This document shows, one piece after another, positions 1-11,177 of a stretch of DNA of 64,000 nt. Below the pieces are notes generated by a model, which had not been told where the DNA came from, searched no databases, and saw only the letters and a list, made by a program, of their open reading frames with translations. How positions within the stretch are numbered: the first letter of the stretch is position 1; every line of letters starts with the position of its first letter. This DNA is from Sequoia sempervirens (Eukaryota; Streptophyta; Pinopsida; Cupressales; Cupressaceae): the NCBI GenBank assembly GCA_007258455.2, contig VDFB02000003.1:38663084-38727083 (forward strand), read 5' to 3'. The position numbers and the translations under genes were made by a program.

Positions 1-80
1 CTCATTCCTAGATCTACTCTCCTTGCTCATTCCTAGATCTACTCTTCAACCTGATCCTTGCTCATTCCTAGATTAGGCAT
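1..80. repeat. short direct repeats at window edge
   Basis: The phrase CTCATTCCTAGATCTACTCT occurs twice and a shortened form CTCATTCCTAGAT a third time, separated by CCTTG-containing spacers. The array is cut by the window start, so its length is unknown. No gene is associated with it. Confidence 0.6.
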
Positions 81-1180
81 CTCTACAACCTAGTCTCTAC
101 TCCTTCCTACATTAGGTATCTCCAAGTCTTAATCCTCACACCTTGCATCGAGTATAGTTGAATCTTGATCCCCACTCCCTTTCATTCTTCCCTATTTTAT
201 ACCTTCAAGTTTTTCTTTACCAAAATTCCCTCCTAAGAAATGGTTTGTAAGGATTTCGTTCCCCACTTTCATGTTGCCTTCCTAAGCTCAAGGACCTTTA
301 CTTCCCCTTGCACTATAGCATCCCTAAATCCCATTCCCTAGACCCCCAACTTCAAACCTTTAGGAACCTTGATGAAAGTGTACCAAGTATAAAATCATAT
401 AAACATCCCCTCTTGATTCATTGATCCATCTTGCAATTCTACCCTTCAACATGTGCATCCCTGGACATCGTTGTTTGAATTGAAACACATATTTCTATGC
501 ACAACTTGGGATGTCATTAATGGTGTCAAATGGCTATGTAAGAATGAGGAAGACTTTCAAATTCCTATCAACATGTTTGGGTCCCTCAAACACTTGTCTT
601 GTGCTCAAATGTAGATGGTTGTTGATGCTAAGAGCATGGTTTCATGTATACGATCATTTAAAGTGGGCATGAGCGGCCTATACACTCGCAAATGATCCTT
701 GCTCTCCTTCTAAGACTACTTGAGATGGATTTGGATGTGGGATTTTGGGCCCTAATCTAGGCCTTCAATCTCTTTTTTATTTTACATAACTTCAATTTTG
801 TATCTTTTTCCCATTTTATTAAACAAACTTGATTTATCATGTAGTTGATCACTTGTGTTCATCTATTGGGTCTAAGGACAAAAACACTTGGTTTATGTAT
901 ATCAGAAGATGAAACCCCTTTATTGTCCTAGATATGGGAGGATGAAAAGCCTATAGTTTCTTGAGGGAAATCTCATACATAGATTGTATTTGCAAGTTTG
1001 TGTGGATTTCTCTATCATATGAGTTGTTATTAATTCTAAGTTGTACCAACATTTTGCTATTATTTTTATCAATACAAAGTAGTCCTTTATGTTATAGTCT
1101 TTGACATGTATTTTGTGTCAAGATTATTTTAACCTATTTTATGTTATATTTGCTAAGTATATTCCAAAGCTAAGAATTTT
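81..1180. other. AT-rich spacer, no gene recognised
   Basis: Both strands are closed by frequent stops and no domain motif was recognised. The left part (to about 420) is pyrimidine-rich on the plus strand. The right part resembles generic intergenic or LTR-derived sequence. Confidence 0.5.
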
Positions 1181-1226
1181 CCCACAAAAAATTGGTTGAG
1201 GTCATCATAGTGGTATCAAAGTTGAA
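1060..1226 (+). other. possible LTR end followed by a decayed tRNA-Met primer site
   Basis: At 1211-1221 the sequence TGGTATCAAAG differs by one base from the start of the initiator-tRNA-Met primer site seen intact in element D (TGGTATCAGAG). It follows the phrase TTGGTTGAGGTCATCA, which recurs about 50 bases downstream. A second LTR was not found in the window, so this is only a candidate for the 5' end of a decayed LTR element pointing right. Confidence 0.3.
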
Positions 1227-2800
1227 AATTTTCACATTTTTTGGTTGAGGTCATCACATGTTTTTGATTGTGTGCTTTGTGGATATGTGAATAGATTTCC
1301 TTTATTAGGAACCTCAACCTTATTTGGACTATTTCCAATATCATAGCAAGGTTGAGTCCTAGGGAAGACAACTCGCAAAGAGTCATCTAGGATCATAGGA
1401 ATGGATTCTAACAATACCTCATAGTATTGGTTCCTACATAGGGTTGTAGGGGGAGGCTACAAAATTGAGTAACCAAGAGGTTGTAGATGATGAAGATGCC
1501 TACAAGATGAGTTGTAGAGTAAGAAATCCTAAGTGGGAAGTAGCACAAAGATCAATGGAAAAGTGGTTACAAAAGGAGGTTATAGATTTAAGAGAGTGAA
1601 GATAGGTCTAGATAGAGGCCTAAAGAAGAAAACATCAACAAAATCATTGATAGGAGTCATTTGAAGGAGTTGAAAAGAAACTCAAAAACGATGCTAAGAA
1701 ATCACTAAATAGGGAGATAGTCTAGTAGAACATCAAACCCAAAAGTCATTGGATAGAATTACCAACCTTTAAGATAGTTCAATTAAACAACGAACCTAAG
1801 GTATCCAAACACAATCACCAAACTTAGATGCAATCATGCATAAGGAAAAAGAAACAAATATTCTAGCAATGAATGTTGGGTAGAAGGTGCAAGAGAAAGC
1901 ATATGACATATTCTCCATCAAGGTGTGATGGGTAGAGGAAAAAATGAAGGGTATAGTGTTGCACAAAGAGTAAATAAGTGCAATTGAGTGCTAGAAGGAG
2001 CTTGTGGACTATGGAAGATAGACTTGAGACAAAGAGTTGGTGGAAGAAAGGAGAAGAGAGCAATGAAGGGATGTGGGAAGAGAGGGAAAGCACATCCAAG
2101 ATGAATGTGTGATTAATTAGAGACCTCAACCCCAAAGCTGATATGTGAGTTGGCAAATGCCAAAGATTCAATATTCATTGGGATTTTTTAATAAGTAGAT
2201 GGATGACATCCACACTAGGATTAACAACCACAATATGATAATACAAGTTGCAAGGGAAAGTGTTATGATCAAGGCATTAGGCATCAAAATGGGATTTTAA
2301 ATCATATGGAATTAGCTATAAAAGTCAAGGGAGGAAGATAGAAAAGGGGTAATTGCAAAAGAGTTAGAGGTCACATGCACACAAAAGAGCATTTGGGAAG
2401 AGCGACCGAGAGTCAAAATGATAAAGTTGGCAAAATTCTAGCCAAAGAGACATTGTGAGCCATAAGGATTGTGAAGTGCTATTTAGGTGGCTACCAATAA
2501 TGGATTTGAGCTATTAAGACAAATAGGTCAATAAGTTAGTAGTTTTAATTTTAGGCAACCGTTAGCTTGGGAGGGTCCTCAAACAGGGTGCAAAAGAACA
2601 AGGTCAAAGGGTCTAGACCTTCAAAGTGACTAGTAGTAGGTTAAAGTGAGAGGAATTAGCCCCCCTACATATCAACCATAATTGTAGAGCTGAGTTCATA
2701 TTAAACTATGTGTAATAATGGCCTAGTTCATTATAAATATAATATTGTAATCCTTCCATGAAACAAAATAAAATGTGTTTGTTTCTTCACTACTAATATT
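1227..2800 (+). other. unclassified purine-rich block, possible decayed retroelement body
   Basis: The plus strand from about 1430 to 2700 is strongly A/G-rich, as in the 5' gag region of many plant LTR elements, and it follows a possible primer site. Every reading frame is broken and no gag, protease or RT motif was seen. The assignment rests on position and composition only. The antisense open frame at 1863-2171 is low-complexity and not gene-like. Confidence 0.25.
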
Positions 2801-4560
2801 TTAAATATCATTGTATTTGAGTTTTGAATGCAGATGTGAATCCCTAAATTGTGAGTTCAAACATCTCCTAGACAATACCTTAATCTCAATGTCTATATCA
2901 AACAATTGCCACATATCCTTGAATTCTTAATTATTAAAATCTTACATGACCTACAAACTCAAAATTCAGCGAAGTGTTTCTTAACAAAGAAGTGTAGTCC
3001 ATCACAAACATCAAAAGCCTATACCTAGATATATCAACGAACAATGTGCATGTTCACTATAAATGTCATATTGAAGTGACTAATTGACATAACTTCATAC
3101 TTTATTAATGAGTGCTCTTCATTGTATTCCTTTCTTTACTCAAATGGCACTACTACGCTATATACTTTATTAGCACCCGGTCCCACCATTTTTTGACAAT
3201 ATATTTATTTAATATAAAATTAACAATTTTCAAAGTCTAGAATTGGATCACTTTTCAACAATCCCCCGTTGTCAAAAGTTGTGGGCCACCTTTGCCATCA
3301 AAATAATGGACTACATTATTTATTTTGTTTATTTTCCTTACCTTTTCTACTTTATAGAATTACCATCTAGGTAGTTGGAGGGGTTTTCTCTTCTTTTTTA
3401 TTAAAAAGAAAGCTCTTTTTTAACTTTGTAAGATTATTGAGTTCTACAAGTTTTCTTCTCATAGTATTTAGTTTAGGGTTCTACGTGAATTTTTTTTTGG
3501 TATTTTATTTTCATATTTAATCTAATGACAGATTTTGTAGTCATAGAAATAATTTTAAGATATATATAATTTAAATATATTTGATTCGAGGATAAAGACA
3601 TTTTTTAAATTTGCATAAAGAAGATTATTTTTGTATTTTTAAGTTATAGAAGAGAAGGGAAATTGAAATATAGATCTCTTATGAACATTTAGTTTCTACC
3701 TCAAAGTAATATGCTTTGTAATAACTCTTAAATGTTTTATATTTGATTATTCATCTTAATGATGGAACATTATCTATGGCTTAAACACCTAATCCTTAAT
3801 TATTGACATCTAGTTTCTTATCTTAAAAGTCAAAATGTATTGTTGATTTTAAGTACTTTATATTAATTATTTATCCAAAGAATAGATCATCAAGTATACT
3901 TTAAAATGTGTACCATTTAACAATTACTATATAAACAACCACATTGGGATAATATGTCCTATAATGATCTCAAGGTGATTTAGACTATTGTCCCTTGGTA
4001 GAGAATTAACCATCTATATCCAAGCCAAAATACTCCAAAAATTCTAATACACCAAATATCCAAGCTTAAAGAAAAAGTCATTTAAAGCCAAAATAATAAT
4101 TATTTTAAATAGTCCAAGATTAACTAATGATACATAATTAACTACCTTAAGCAAGATGCATTTTAACAACTTTTAAGTGTTTTATGCTAGGTATTTATTT
4201 TGCTAATTGTTGTTCAAAATAAAGATATCAAATTGTGGCCCATATCCCTTTTTTTAACAATACATATTATATATGCTTGACATCTACAATTTTTTTCAAA
4301 ATTCTCTTTTTCTTTTTTTAATATGATTACTAATCAATAAGGATGAAGACCATTTAGTTAAAAAATGTGCTTATAAAAAACCGATCACAATTCAATTCTT
4401 TTTAGGTGTAGTTGGGGCTTGGCTTGATCCTCAAGTAATTAAGTCATTCTCATCTTACAAATCTTATCAATGTGGGAGTAGCCCAAGTACAATCTAATCA
4501 TATTTTTTATTTGCACTTAGCCTTTTTTGTTAGGGTATAACACACATTAAAGTAAATCTG
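2801..4560. other. AT-rich intergenic DNA, nothing recognised
   Basis: A long AT-rich stretch with many homopolymer runs. No open frame of useful length, tRNA or domain motif was seen on either strand. Confidence 0.5.
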
Positions 4561-5010
4561 ATAGTTTTTTCAATTCAACGTTCAACATTTTGCATAATTG
4601 GGTTACATTCAATATTTTATAATTATTGCAGTGTCATTTCCAAAATTCCATGTTGCAATCTACTTGATTCAACATTTTGGATGTAACATTAAACATATTG
4701 CATATGTATAGTTGGGTACACCAAACCTAGAAATTGAATTTGATAGTTTATTTGATTTGATATTCTAATAGATTCAATAATTTGTGTTGCTCAATTGAAA
4801 TGTGGTGTCGCATGTAAAATTGAATAGGGTAATTTTGCACCATCCAACATTTTGATAGTTTACTATTAGATGACCACTTCTCATTGATTTTAAACAATAA
4901 TATAATGACTTACCATTAGATAAGCATTTCTTTATCTTTATTTCAACATTCAATAGTTTACACAATATTATGTAATCTCTTTGATTCAATATTTTGTGCA
5001 AATAAGATAC
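4561..5010. repeat. degenerate TTCAACATTTTG-type repeats
   Basis: Variants of TTCAACATTTTG, TTCAATATTTTGTG and CCAACATTTTG recur about seven times at irregular 20-100 base spacing. They look like an old decayed minisatellite. No coding signal is present. Confidence 0.4.
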
Positions 5011-5080
5011 ACTACCCACCTTTGAAAAAACCAAAATATCTTATATAATTAAAATACTCTACCCCTAAAATTAAATGGAA

Positions 5081-5216
5081 TAGTTTATCTCATTCTTTTA
5101 ACACTCAAACACAATTCTATAGAATAGTTCCATCTCATTTTATTATGATTCAAACACAACTGTATAAAATAGTTTTATCTCATTCTATTAAGACTCAAAG
5201 ACAACTTTATAGATCT
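5081..5216. repeat. three-copy minisatellite, unit about 45 bp
   Basis: Three imperfect tandem copies share the core AATAGTTTTATCTCATT followed by an ACTCAAACACAA-like segment. The shared word ATCTCATT starts at 5088, 5132 and 5178, giving spacings of 44 and 46 bases. The array ends about 240 bases before the start codon of the C2-domain gene, so it lies in its likely promoter region. Confidence 0.7.
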
Positions 5217-5454
5217 CTTGATAATTTATACACACAAACAATTATTTAATCAAATTGAAAAAAACACAAAACAAAAAAAATAAAATTATACGATACTCAA
5301 AAAAGAGCACTAGGAGTAGGCCGAGTGCAAGCTAGCCATAATATGCCTGTACTCTTTATTCGCCCACCTTTTAGTGCCGTCCACTGAATCGGATTCACCA
5401 TATGGATGTAACGCGATCTTAGTAGTTTGGTATGCGGGAGGTCGCAGGTTCGAG

Positions 5455-6459
5455 ATGTCAAAGCGATCGATCGAGGTCACAGTGCTCTCAGCGCGAGGCC
5501 TGAAGCGCTCAAACCCTCTGTGGAAGCTTCAGACCCTGTGCGTAGCATGGATCGACCCAGAGCACAAGTACTGCAGCAAAATCGACAAGCTCAACGACAC
5601 GCACCCCATCTGGAACGTCAATTTCTCCTCCATTGTCGACGCCGATGCCGACTTTTCCGACTCGACGCTGACAGTCGAAGTCCACAGCCGCGAGCCGGTC
5701 TTCCACTTCTCCAAACTGGAATGCAGCGCTACGGTTCAACTGAAGGAGTTCGTAGCCACGGCGAACAAGGCTGGTGGCCACTGCTCTGAAACCGCCAGCT
5801 TCCAGCTAAGATCGCCGTCGGGAAAGCCCCGGGGGATCGTCGACGTTTGCATACGTGTAGGTCACAAGTTCCAGTCGCACGCATCCTCGCCAGCTGATGT
5901 CACCGACAGACATTCCAGTTACAGCGGTAATGCGAATGAAGAGGACGAGTACGAGGGCGAGGGCGAGGACAACGAGGAGCCCGTAACAGCATACCCTGCC
6001 ACTCTACCATCGTTCAGGCAGCCGTCCGGGAGGCCCGAGGATTTCCCGCCGCCTAATTATCCGTACAGCTACCCTCCCAAAATACCGGCGGCCTCGGAGG
6101 CAGAGCGGCCGAACCCTGCTTATCGTCCCCCGCCGCCTTGGCGGCCGGCTGCCCCTTATTCGGAGGCGGCGCCGTACGGGCCGCGGCCTTATGGAGGTGG
6201 GCCGTATGGTTACAGTAATTATCCCCCACCACCGCCAGTATTGGGTGGAAATAATTACTTCGGATTGCCTAATGGAAGACCTAATTATGGCGGAGGTCCG
6301 CAACGGCCCGGGTTGGGCTTAGCAGCAGGGGCTATGGCGGGTGGACTTGCTGGTGGAATGCTTTTTGGGCTGGATGGGTTGGAGAATGGGATCAATGATG
6401 CCTTGAATTCACAGTTTCATGCTGGGTCAGTGAGTGTTTATGGCAACTCTCTGTTCTGA
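5455..6459 (+). CDS. SRC2-like C2-domain protein
   Basis: Intronless frame of 334 codons. The ATG at 5455 gives MSKRSIEVTVLSARGLK, a normal start for a plant C2 domain; the frame is open upstream only through GTG codons and an unlikely leader. Residues about 4-135 form the C2 domain (core phrases VEVHSREPVF and GIVDVCIRVG). Residues 160-176 are acidic (EEDEYEGEGEDNEEP), 177-285 are Pro/Tyr/Gly-rich, and about 286-309 are Gly/Ala-rich with GxxxG-type spacing (LAAGAMAGGLAGGMLFG). This order matches the SRC2/BAP-like family of small stress-related plant proteins that bind membranes through the C2 domain. Loop 1 reads SNPLWKLQTL, without the aspartates expected of a calcium site, so binding may be calcium-independent (inference). 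It is the only intact host gene seen and is markedly more GC-rich than its surroundings. Confidence 0.88.
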   Translation: MSKRSIEVTVLSARGLKRSNPLWKLQTLCVAWIDPEHKYCSKIDKLNDTHPIWNVNFSSIVDADADFSDSTLTVEVHSREPVFHFSKLECSATVQLKEFVATANKAGGHCSETASFQLRSPSGKPRGIVDVCIRVGHKFQSHASSPADVTDRHSSYSGNANEEDEYEGEGEDNEEPVTAYPATLPSFRQPSGRPEDFPPPNYPYSYPPKIPAASEAERPNPAYRPPPPWRPAAPYSEAAPYGPRPYGGGPYGYSNYPPPPPVLGGNNYFGLPNGRPNYGGGPQRPGLGLAAGAMAGGLAGGMLFGLDGLENGINDALNSQFHAGSVSVYGNSLF

Positions 6460-6960
6460 AACGAAATGTAAATTCTAGACTTCCTGTAGATTTGATGTCT
6501 GTGTAACAGTTAGTCTTTCCTTTGTTTTTAACAAGGTATTTTCAATTTTAGCCCAATTTGGGGGGTTGATTGTGAGAGTTAAATGAGGCCATCTAAGTTA
6601 AGAGTCTTGTTATGTGGGAAGTCTTTTGAATTTGGCTGAGGATAAAATAACTCAGATTAAGTTCGAAGTTTCGTGATCAGTTAGTCACAGGTAGGTGAAC
6701 CAGTCAATAGTTGCTATGAGTTTTCGACAAAGTAAACTTTTGGTTTAAATTGTGTATGTTTTTCAATTGATGTTTCAGATCACATTCAGTGATCTCTTAT
6801 CAGAAAGAGGAACTCTCATTGAACTCTTGTAGAGAAGGAATCTTCAGAAATGTCAAAATGAAAAAACCCAAGATAAATCAAGGTTTACTAGTTGTGGACA
6901 AGGGACTCTTGTTACTCTTAATTAGCCTTAAGGGTAAGAGTTCTCCATGATACAACTGAA
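6460..6960 (+). other. 3' flank of the C2-domain gene
   Basis: AT-rich sequence after the TGA stop, probably holding the 3' UTR and polyadenylation site. No classical AATAAA was picked out with confidence. No other gene is visible. Confidence 0.4.
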
Positions 6961-6989
6961 ATGTTAATGCTTGTTTCATTAATTAAAAG

Positions 6990-7575
6990 GGCAAAAATGT
7001 GCTTTATTTCATTGATAAAGAAGGGAAAACATGTAATTCTATTTATTGGTTCAATAAAAAAATTATTCTCAATTATGAGAGTTAAGTTATATGTTTGTTT
7101 TGTTAGTTGATGGAGAAGGGATTCCTTTCTTCACGGAGGAGGGGTTCTTTCTTTGACAATGTTAAGTTTATGTTATCAATGGAGAAGGAAGAGGCACAAT
7201 TCTATTCTTGGTCCATATTAAGGAGAATCATTATTTTTTTGGCTTTGATCTTCTAGTTTATTATGTTAGTTGATGAAGGAAAATGTGTAACTCTATTCTT
7301 TGATCTACCTAAAGAGATTTTAGGTTTTTGCTATTTTATGTTAATAAACACAAAAGAAAAAGATGCAATTTTATACTTTGATTTTGTATTTATGTTAATT
7401 AGAGAAGGTAAGGTACAATTATACTTTTTGATTCATTTTATAAGAAATTATTTTTCTAAATTTCATATTTTGTATATTTTAATTAATTAGAAAGAAAATG
7501 TGTAATTCTATTCTCTAATTTATTTATTTACTTATATCAATTTATGAAAGAAAAACGAAGTAATATATTACTTAA
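6990..7575. repeat. degenerate tandem repeat, unit roughly 50-90 bp
   Basis: Six or seven diverged copies of a block resembling GAAGGAAAATGTGTAATTCT followed by ATTCTTTGATC occur near 7018, 7180, 7268, 7345, 7397, 7480 and 7548, often preceded by a TTAGTTGATG or TTAATTAGAG phrase. The open frame at 7263-7490 is a by-product of the repeat. The array begins about 0.5 kb after the C2-domain gene. Confidence 0.55.
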
Positions 7576-7639
7576 AGAACATTTTTTTTATTTTTTATTT
7601 TTTATTTATATCAGAAGAGAAACAAGTGCCTCGTTATGT

Positions 7640-7835
7640 TGATAAACATCAATTACTTCAAAATCTACTTTTCTTTCTCTCCCAATGAATTAAATCTATT
7701 TAGTACTCCCAAGGAGATTTTAGGAGTACCATCAACCAATGATATATCATTTATGGATTCTTGTAGTCAAGTCTTATCCAACAATTCTCATGTACTATGT
7801 AGTATGATATTGATATCGGCCCCCAAATCTAATTA
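7640..7835 (-). pseudogene. E1: Ty3/gypsy protease fragment
   Basis: On the minus strand, near 7825, a frame reads DLGADINII, the aspartic-protease active-site signature of plant gypsy elements (D-L/S-G). It continues with stop-interrupted sequence including SLVDGTPKISLGVL, matching the flap-side region of retropepsins. Two in-frame stops are TAG. The matching gag part lies on the same strand at 25.5-26.0 kb, so element A split E1 between gag and protease. No RT or integrase of E1 was found to the left, so E1 is truncated. Confidence 0.55.
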
Positions 7836-8131
7836 ACCATCTCTAAGCCATACTCCATCTAATTTTACATCCAACAAAATTGCTTTCTTTTTTCATTTTC
7901 TTGATGCCTAAAAATATTCTTTCCTAAACACTTATTCACCTTCTCTACTCTTTGAATTCTTTCTTTTTGTTTGTTTATGCTATTATTTACAAAAATGTTT
8001 CATTTTTTTTATTGACCCTTACCTCTATATCAATTCAACCATTTCTTTTAACTTTTTTACTTCCTCTTCCTTGAAATATGCTATTTATTTTTTTGTCTTT
8101 TTTCACTCTTTTCTATCAATTATCTACTTTT
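7836..8131 (-). pseudogene. E1: lysine-rich gag-protease linker
   Basis: The minus strand encodes broken Lys/Glu-rich sequence that connects the protease fragment at 7.64-7.83 kb with the gag hinge resuming at 25.5 kb beyond element A. No domain is recognisable within it. It is included because it makes the E1 reading continuous across the insertion. Confidence 0.35.
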
Positions 8132-8580
8132 TGTAAGAGTTGAAGATTAGCTTGACACCCAAGAACACCTACAAAAACAATGAAAACCTTCCACAAGATG
8201 ATATGCAAGAATATGAGCTTGCTTGATATTAAGACCTATCAAATGATGAGGTATGAAAATATGAAAAAGTATGATACAAATGATACAATAATCCTCCTTA
8301 TATAGGCAAGGTTGAGATGTAGTAAGCTATATGATGTTGCCATGTGTAATGATCAAACAACATGTGACAACATGTAAACCCTAATTAACTACCTAGGGAA
8401 TGATGAAATGATTGAGATAAGTTCTAGATGATATTCTAGAAGGAATCTTATCTCCTAAATACATGGGAAGGGTAATGACCCCATTATTAATGATTTTCTA
8501 ATGATGCAACCTAGGAATAGATTAATTAAATACCTAAGTAAATCTATGCTAGTGTAATTAAATAATTAATTACACGAACA
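8132..8580 (-). repeat. element A 3' LTR
   Basis: Left copy of the 449 bp LTR. Read on the minus strand it starts TGTTCGTGTAATTAATT and ends TCTTACA. A TATATAAG box lies on the minus strand at 8297-8304. It matches the copy at 25052-25499 almost throughout, with scattered substitutions. Confidence 0.9.
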
Positions 8581-8590
8581 CCCCCCATAG
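8581..8590 (-). other. element A polypurine tract
   Basis: Minus-strand CTATGGGGGG directly precedes the 3' LTR, the expected position for the plus-strand primer of reverse transcription. Confidence 0.7.
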
Positions 8591-8933
8591 GTGCAACTTA
8601 GGGAGGAAATAAAAATGCAAGGATTATGCAATAATGATGGATGATGGGTCCCGGCTACATGATGGTCATTTTAGGTACCCATTTACAAATGATATGAAAT
8701 GCAACTACTCTCCCACAAACAGAGAAAAGGGGAAACCTCGGTGGGAAGAAAACCCCTCTCCAAAAAGGAGATGAAATGCAAAAGAGTGAGGAAGGATGGA
8801 GGATTGGATGATACCCCCCATGTACACCATCTGTCACATCGATATAGTACAATCAATAGCCCCCCCATAGGAGGGAAAGAGAGACTATATAGCTTCTCCA
8901 TAATGTGTGATCGCCTGCAAAAATGGTAAGTGC

Positions 8934-10190
8934 CTATAAACAAAACATGATCCAATGATGACAAACAACTTGTCTCCCTTTGGGAAGAAACAAAACCAAG
9001 TAGAAATGTAGGGATGCTTCCCATTCCGAATAGGAATTGAAGGAAGGGAGAATGAAAATAGATGATGAAGATGTCTCTGAAAATTGCTCATGTGTCTCCT
9101 TGCCTGATGAAGATGAAGATGCCATAATCAAATCAGATACATACCCAATTAAAGAAGAAGGTGACAAACCAGGACTATGGGGAAACTGATGTTGAACAAG
9201 ATCCAAAGACTGCAATGCAATGATCCTTCCATTGAAGAAAAATATGGAGACTAGATTTTCCCCCCATAATGAAGTGTCCTCAAAACCACTAAGAGAATGT
9301 TGAAGACAATCCAATGGTGGATGCTGAAGAAACTCTGATTCCATAATGAAATGAGAGGGAAGAAGTCTCATACATGAAATCTCTGAAGAGAAACCAAGTG
9401 CCTCCAAGGTAGTCTCTGGATCCCCAATCAAGGTCGAGACAAAGGAATGTGAAGACTTAAGAAAACTCTCCAAAGTAGGATCTGAATAGAGGAGAGATAT
9501 CCCATCAAGAATGTCTTCCAAACCCGTAGAAGTAACCAAGTCAACAATACCTGAAACAAAGCCATCCTATGATGTCAAGTGTGGAAAATTGAACGTTTCC
9601 TCCAAATATGAAATGTGAGACTCCAAAAACAAGGATGCAATGTTTGATAGATATGAATCCCAATCAGGAAGACAATGAGATACTAATTGTAATGAATCAC
9701 TGGACATGCTCAATGACTCATCACCATGAGAATGTTCTTGTTGAATAGGAATGATAGGAGCCTCAGTCAATGACTCTGCACAAGGAATCACTGAAGGTGA
9801 AGGTACATCAAATGTCTCTGATGGAGAAGCAGGAGCATCTGAAGAACCCTCTTCATCCTCATCTGAAGATTCAAAGTATTCCAAATATTCAAACTCTCGC
9901 ATAGTATCTACATCATAGGGTATCCTATTTGAAAGATGAAGACGCACAAGACAATCTAAAATAGGATCATCTAGGAATGGCCGAGTGTTAGGATCTCCAT
10001 GTATCTCCCAAATTTTAGTCCAAAGAGTGTGAGGGAAATGACAATGATCAACACTTTTTAAAGTGGAAATATCAATATGCATTGCAATGACTCCTAAGAC
10101 ATTATCCCTTTTGCAATTCCAATCAAATTTCTTACTGTCAATACTAGGAGGGGGAACAAGATTATACAAATGTGGCAAAAAATGAAGCCA
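8934..10190 (-). pseudogene. element A gag-like frame with one stop
   Basis: One minus-strand frame runs from about 10190 to 8934 (some 415 codons) with a single TAG at 9567-9569. Near its start, KFDWNCKRDNVLGVIAMHI and then HTLWTKIWEIHGD resemble the UBN2-type gag of plant Copia elements (conserved Trp and W-x-K-I/L region). The middle is acidic (ESSDEDEEGSSD) and Ser/Pro-rich. The C-terminus VLFLPKGRQVVCHH resembles the end of the frame in element D. There is no zinc knuckle. No in-frame ATG precedes the gag-like part, so the start is lost or lies in a damaged segment. The frame has the coding strand and position expected for gag in a TR-GAG-type element. Confidence 0.6.
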
Positions 10191-11057
10191 TCAGAGATGC
10201 ATGATGATACCATTTCTCCATTGTTTATAGTTTCCCCCTTTCAACATAATCAGAGAAGGATGAAATGAAAACCCCATAATGAACTATGATATAACTCCAA
10301 GATTACAAAGACAATAACCTTCAATATGAATTAGAAACTCTCAAATATGATATATACTACAAATGAAGTCTTTCCAAACTGATAAAACCTTTCCAGGACT
10401 CAGGATGTCCAAGTAATCAATCAAAATTCTAAATTTGCAAAATAATGAATAAATAATACCTGATGTTGATATGGAAAATGAGCATGGAAACAATGATAGA
10501 GCTCCTGCATATCTTCCAAACGCAACTTGAATCACCAAAATAAGAGAAACTGGCTAAAAGTTATGAGCTTAGAGGTCAAAATGGGAGATCTAACTTCAAA
10601 TCGCTATGATTTGTATCTATAGAAAAATTTGGAAAAATGGCCTACACCACTGCGAAGTACTCTGAGTAAACTTTCCAATGATATCTCATTTGCAAAATTT
10701 TGATATCGTGACGAAAATTTATAGCAAAATAAAAAAAAAAATTGTTTTAGGGCAATTTAGGTACTCCAAGGCTAAATGGGTGCAAAATTTTGGCCCCCTA
10801 CGCCTAGCACCTAATCCTCCATACGACCGCGGCTGGTGTTTGAGCAAAAAAGAATCCCGCCGCTAGGTGGGCGACGGGCAAGATGGGTGGAGATGGCGCC
10901 GCTCCTAGCACCACCAAAGGCGATGAGCCCCTCGAGCAACAATATAACCAAGGCCTGAGGAGAAGGGGCCGACGGATAAAGACAAGGGCTGATAGGAGGC
11001 AAAAGGATAAATTGGTCGGTAGGAGATTTGAGGGATACATCAGTCAAAGGTTGACAA

Positions 11058-11097
11058 AACTGTCAGATATGACAGTTCTGTGGTACGAATGTACCAC
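11058..11097. other. two adjacent perfect hairpins in the element A leader
   Basis: AACTGTCA-GATA-TGACAGTT (11058-11077) has 8 bp arms and a 4-base loop. Two bases later, GTGGTAC-GAAT-GTACCAC (11080-11097) has 7 bp arms and a 4-base loop. Both lie between primer site and gag, where LTR elements carry dimerisation and packaging structures. That role is inference. Confidence 0.7.
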
Positions 11098-11172
11098 GAA
11101 ATTTGAATCCGTAGATTTTCTTTTCAAAAAATCAAACCCCCGAATATATAATATGCCACCAAATATAAACTA

Positions 11173-11177
11173 TGCCT
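11173..11177. repeat. element B target-site duplication, left
   Basis: TGCCT here matches TGCCC at 24528-24532 in four of five bases, once the LTR ends are placed at the TGTTG...CAACA inverted tips. Confidence 0.65.

Larger units (their letters stand above)
10191..11177 (-). other. element A leader, gag-proximal part
   Basis: Non-coding region between primer site and gag on the minus strand. It contains a GC-rich patch (about 10795-11010) unlike the rest of the element and two adjacent perfect stem-loops (11058-11077 and 11080-11097). Its junction with the B LTR is at 11177/11178; the other half of the leader is at 24528-25039. Confidence 0.6.

Noticed and set aside
1..80. CRISPR-like or centromeric satellite interpretation of the edge repeats
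   Set aside because: Too few copies and uneven spacers; the genome is a plant's.
5509..6303. Antisense open frames (5509-5781 and 6004-6303) and a second sense frame inside the C2-domain gene
   Set aside because: They arise from the high GC of a real gene; they have Arg/Val-rich or low-complexity content and no domain.
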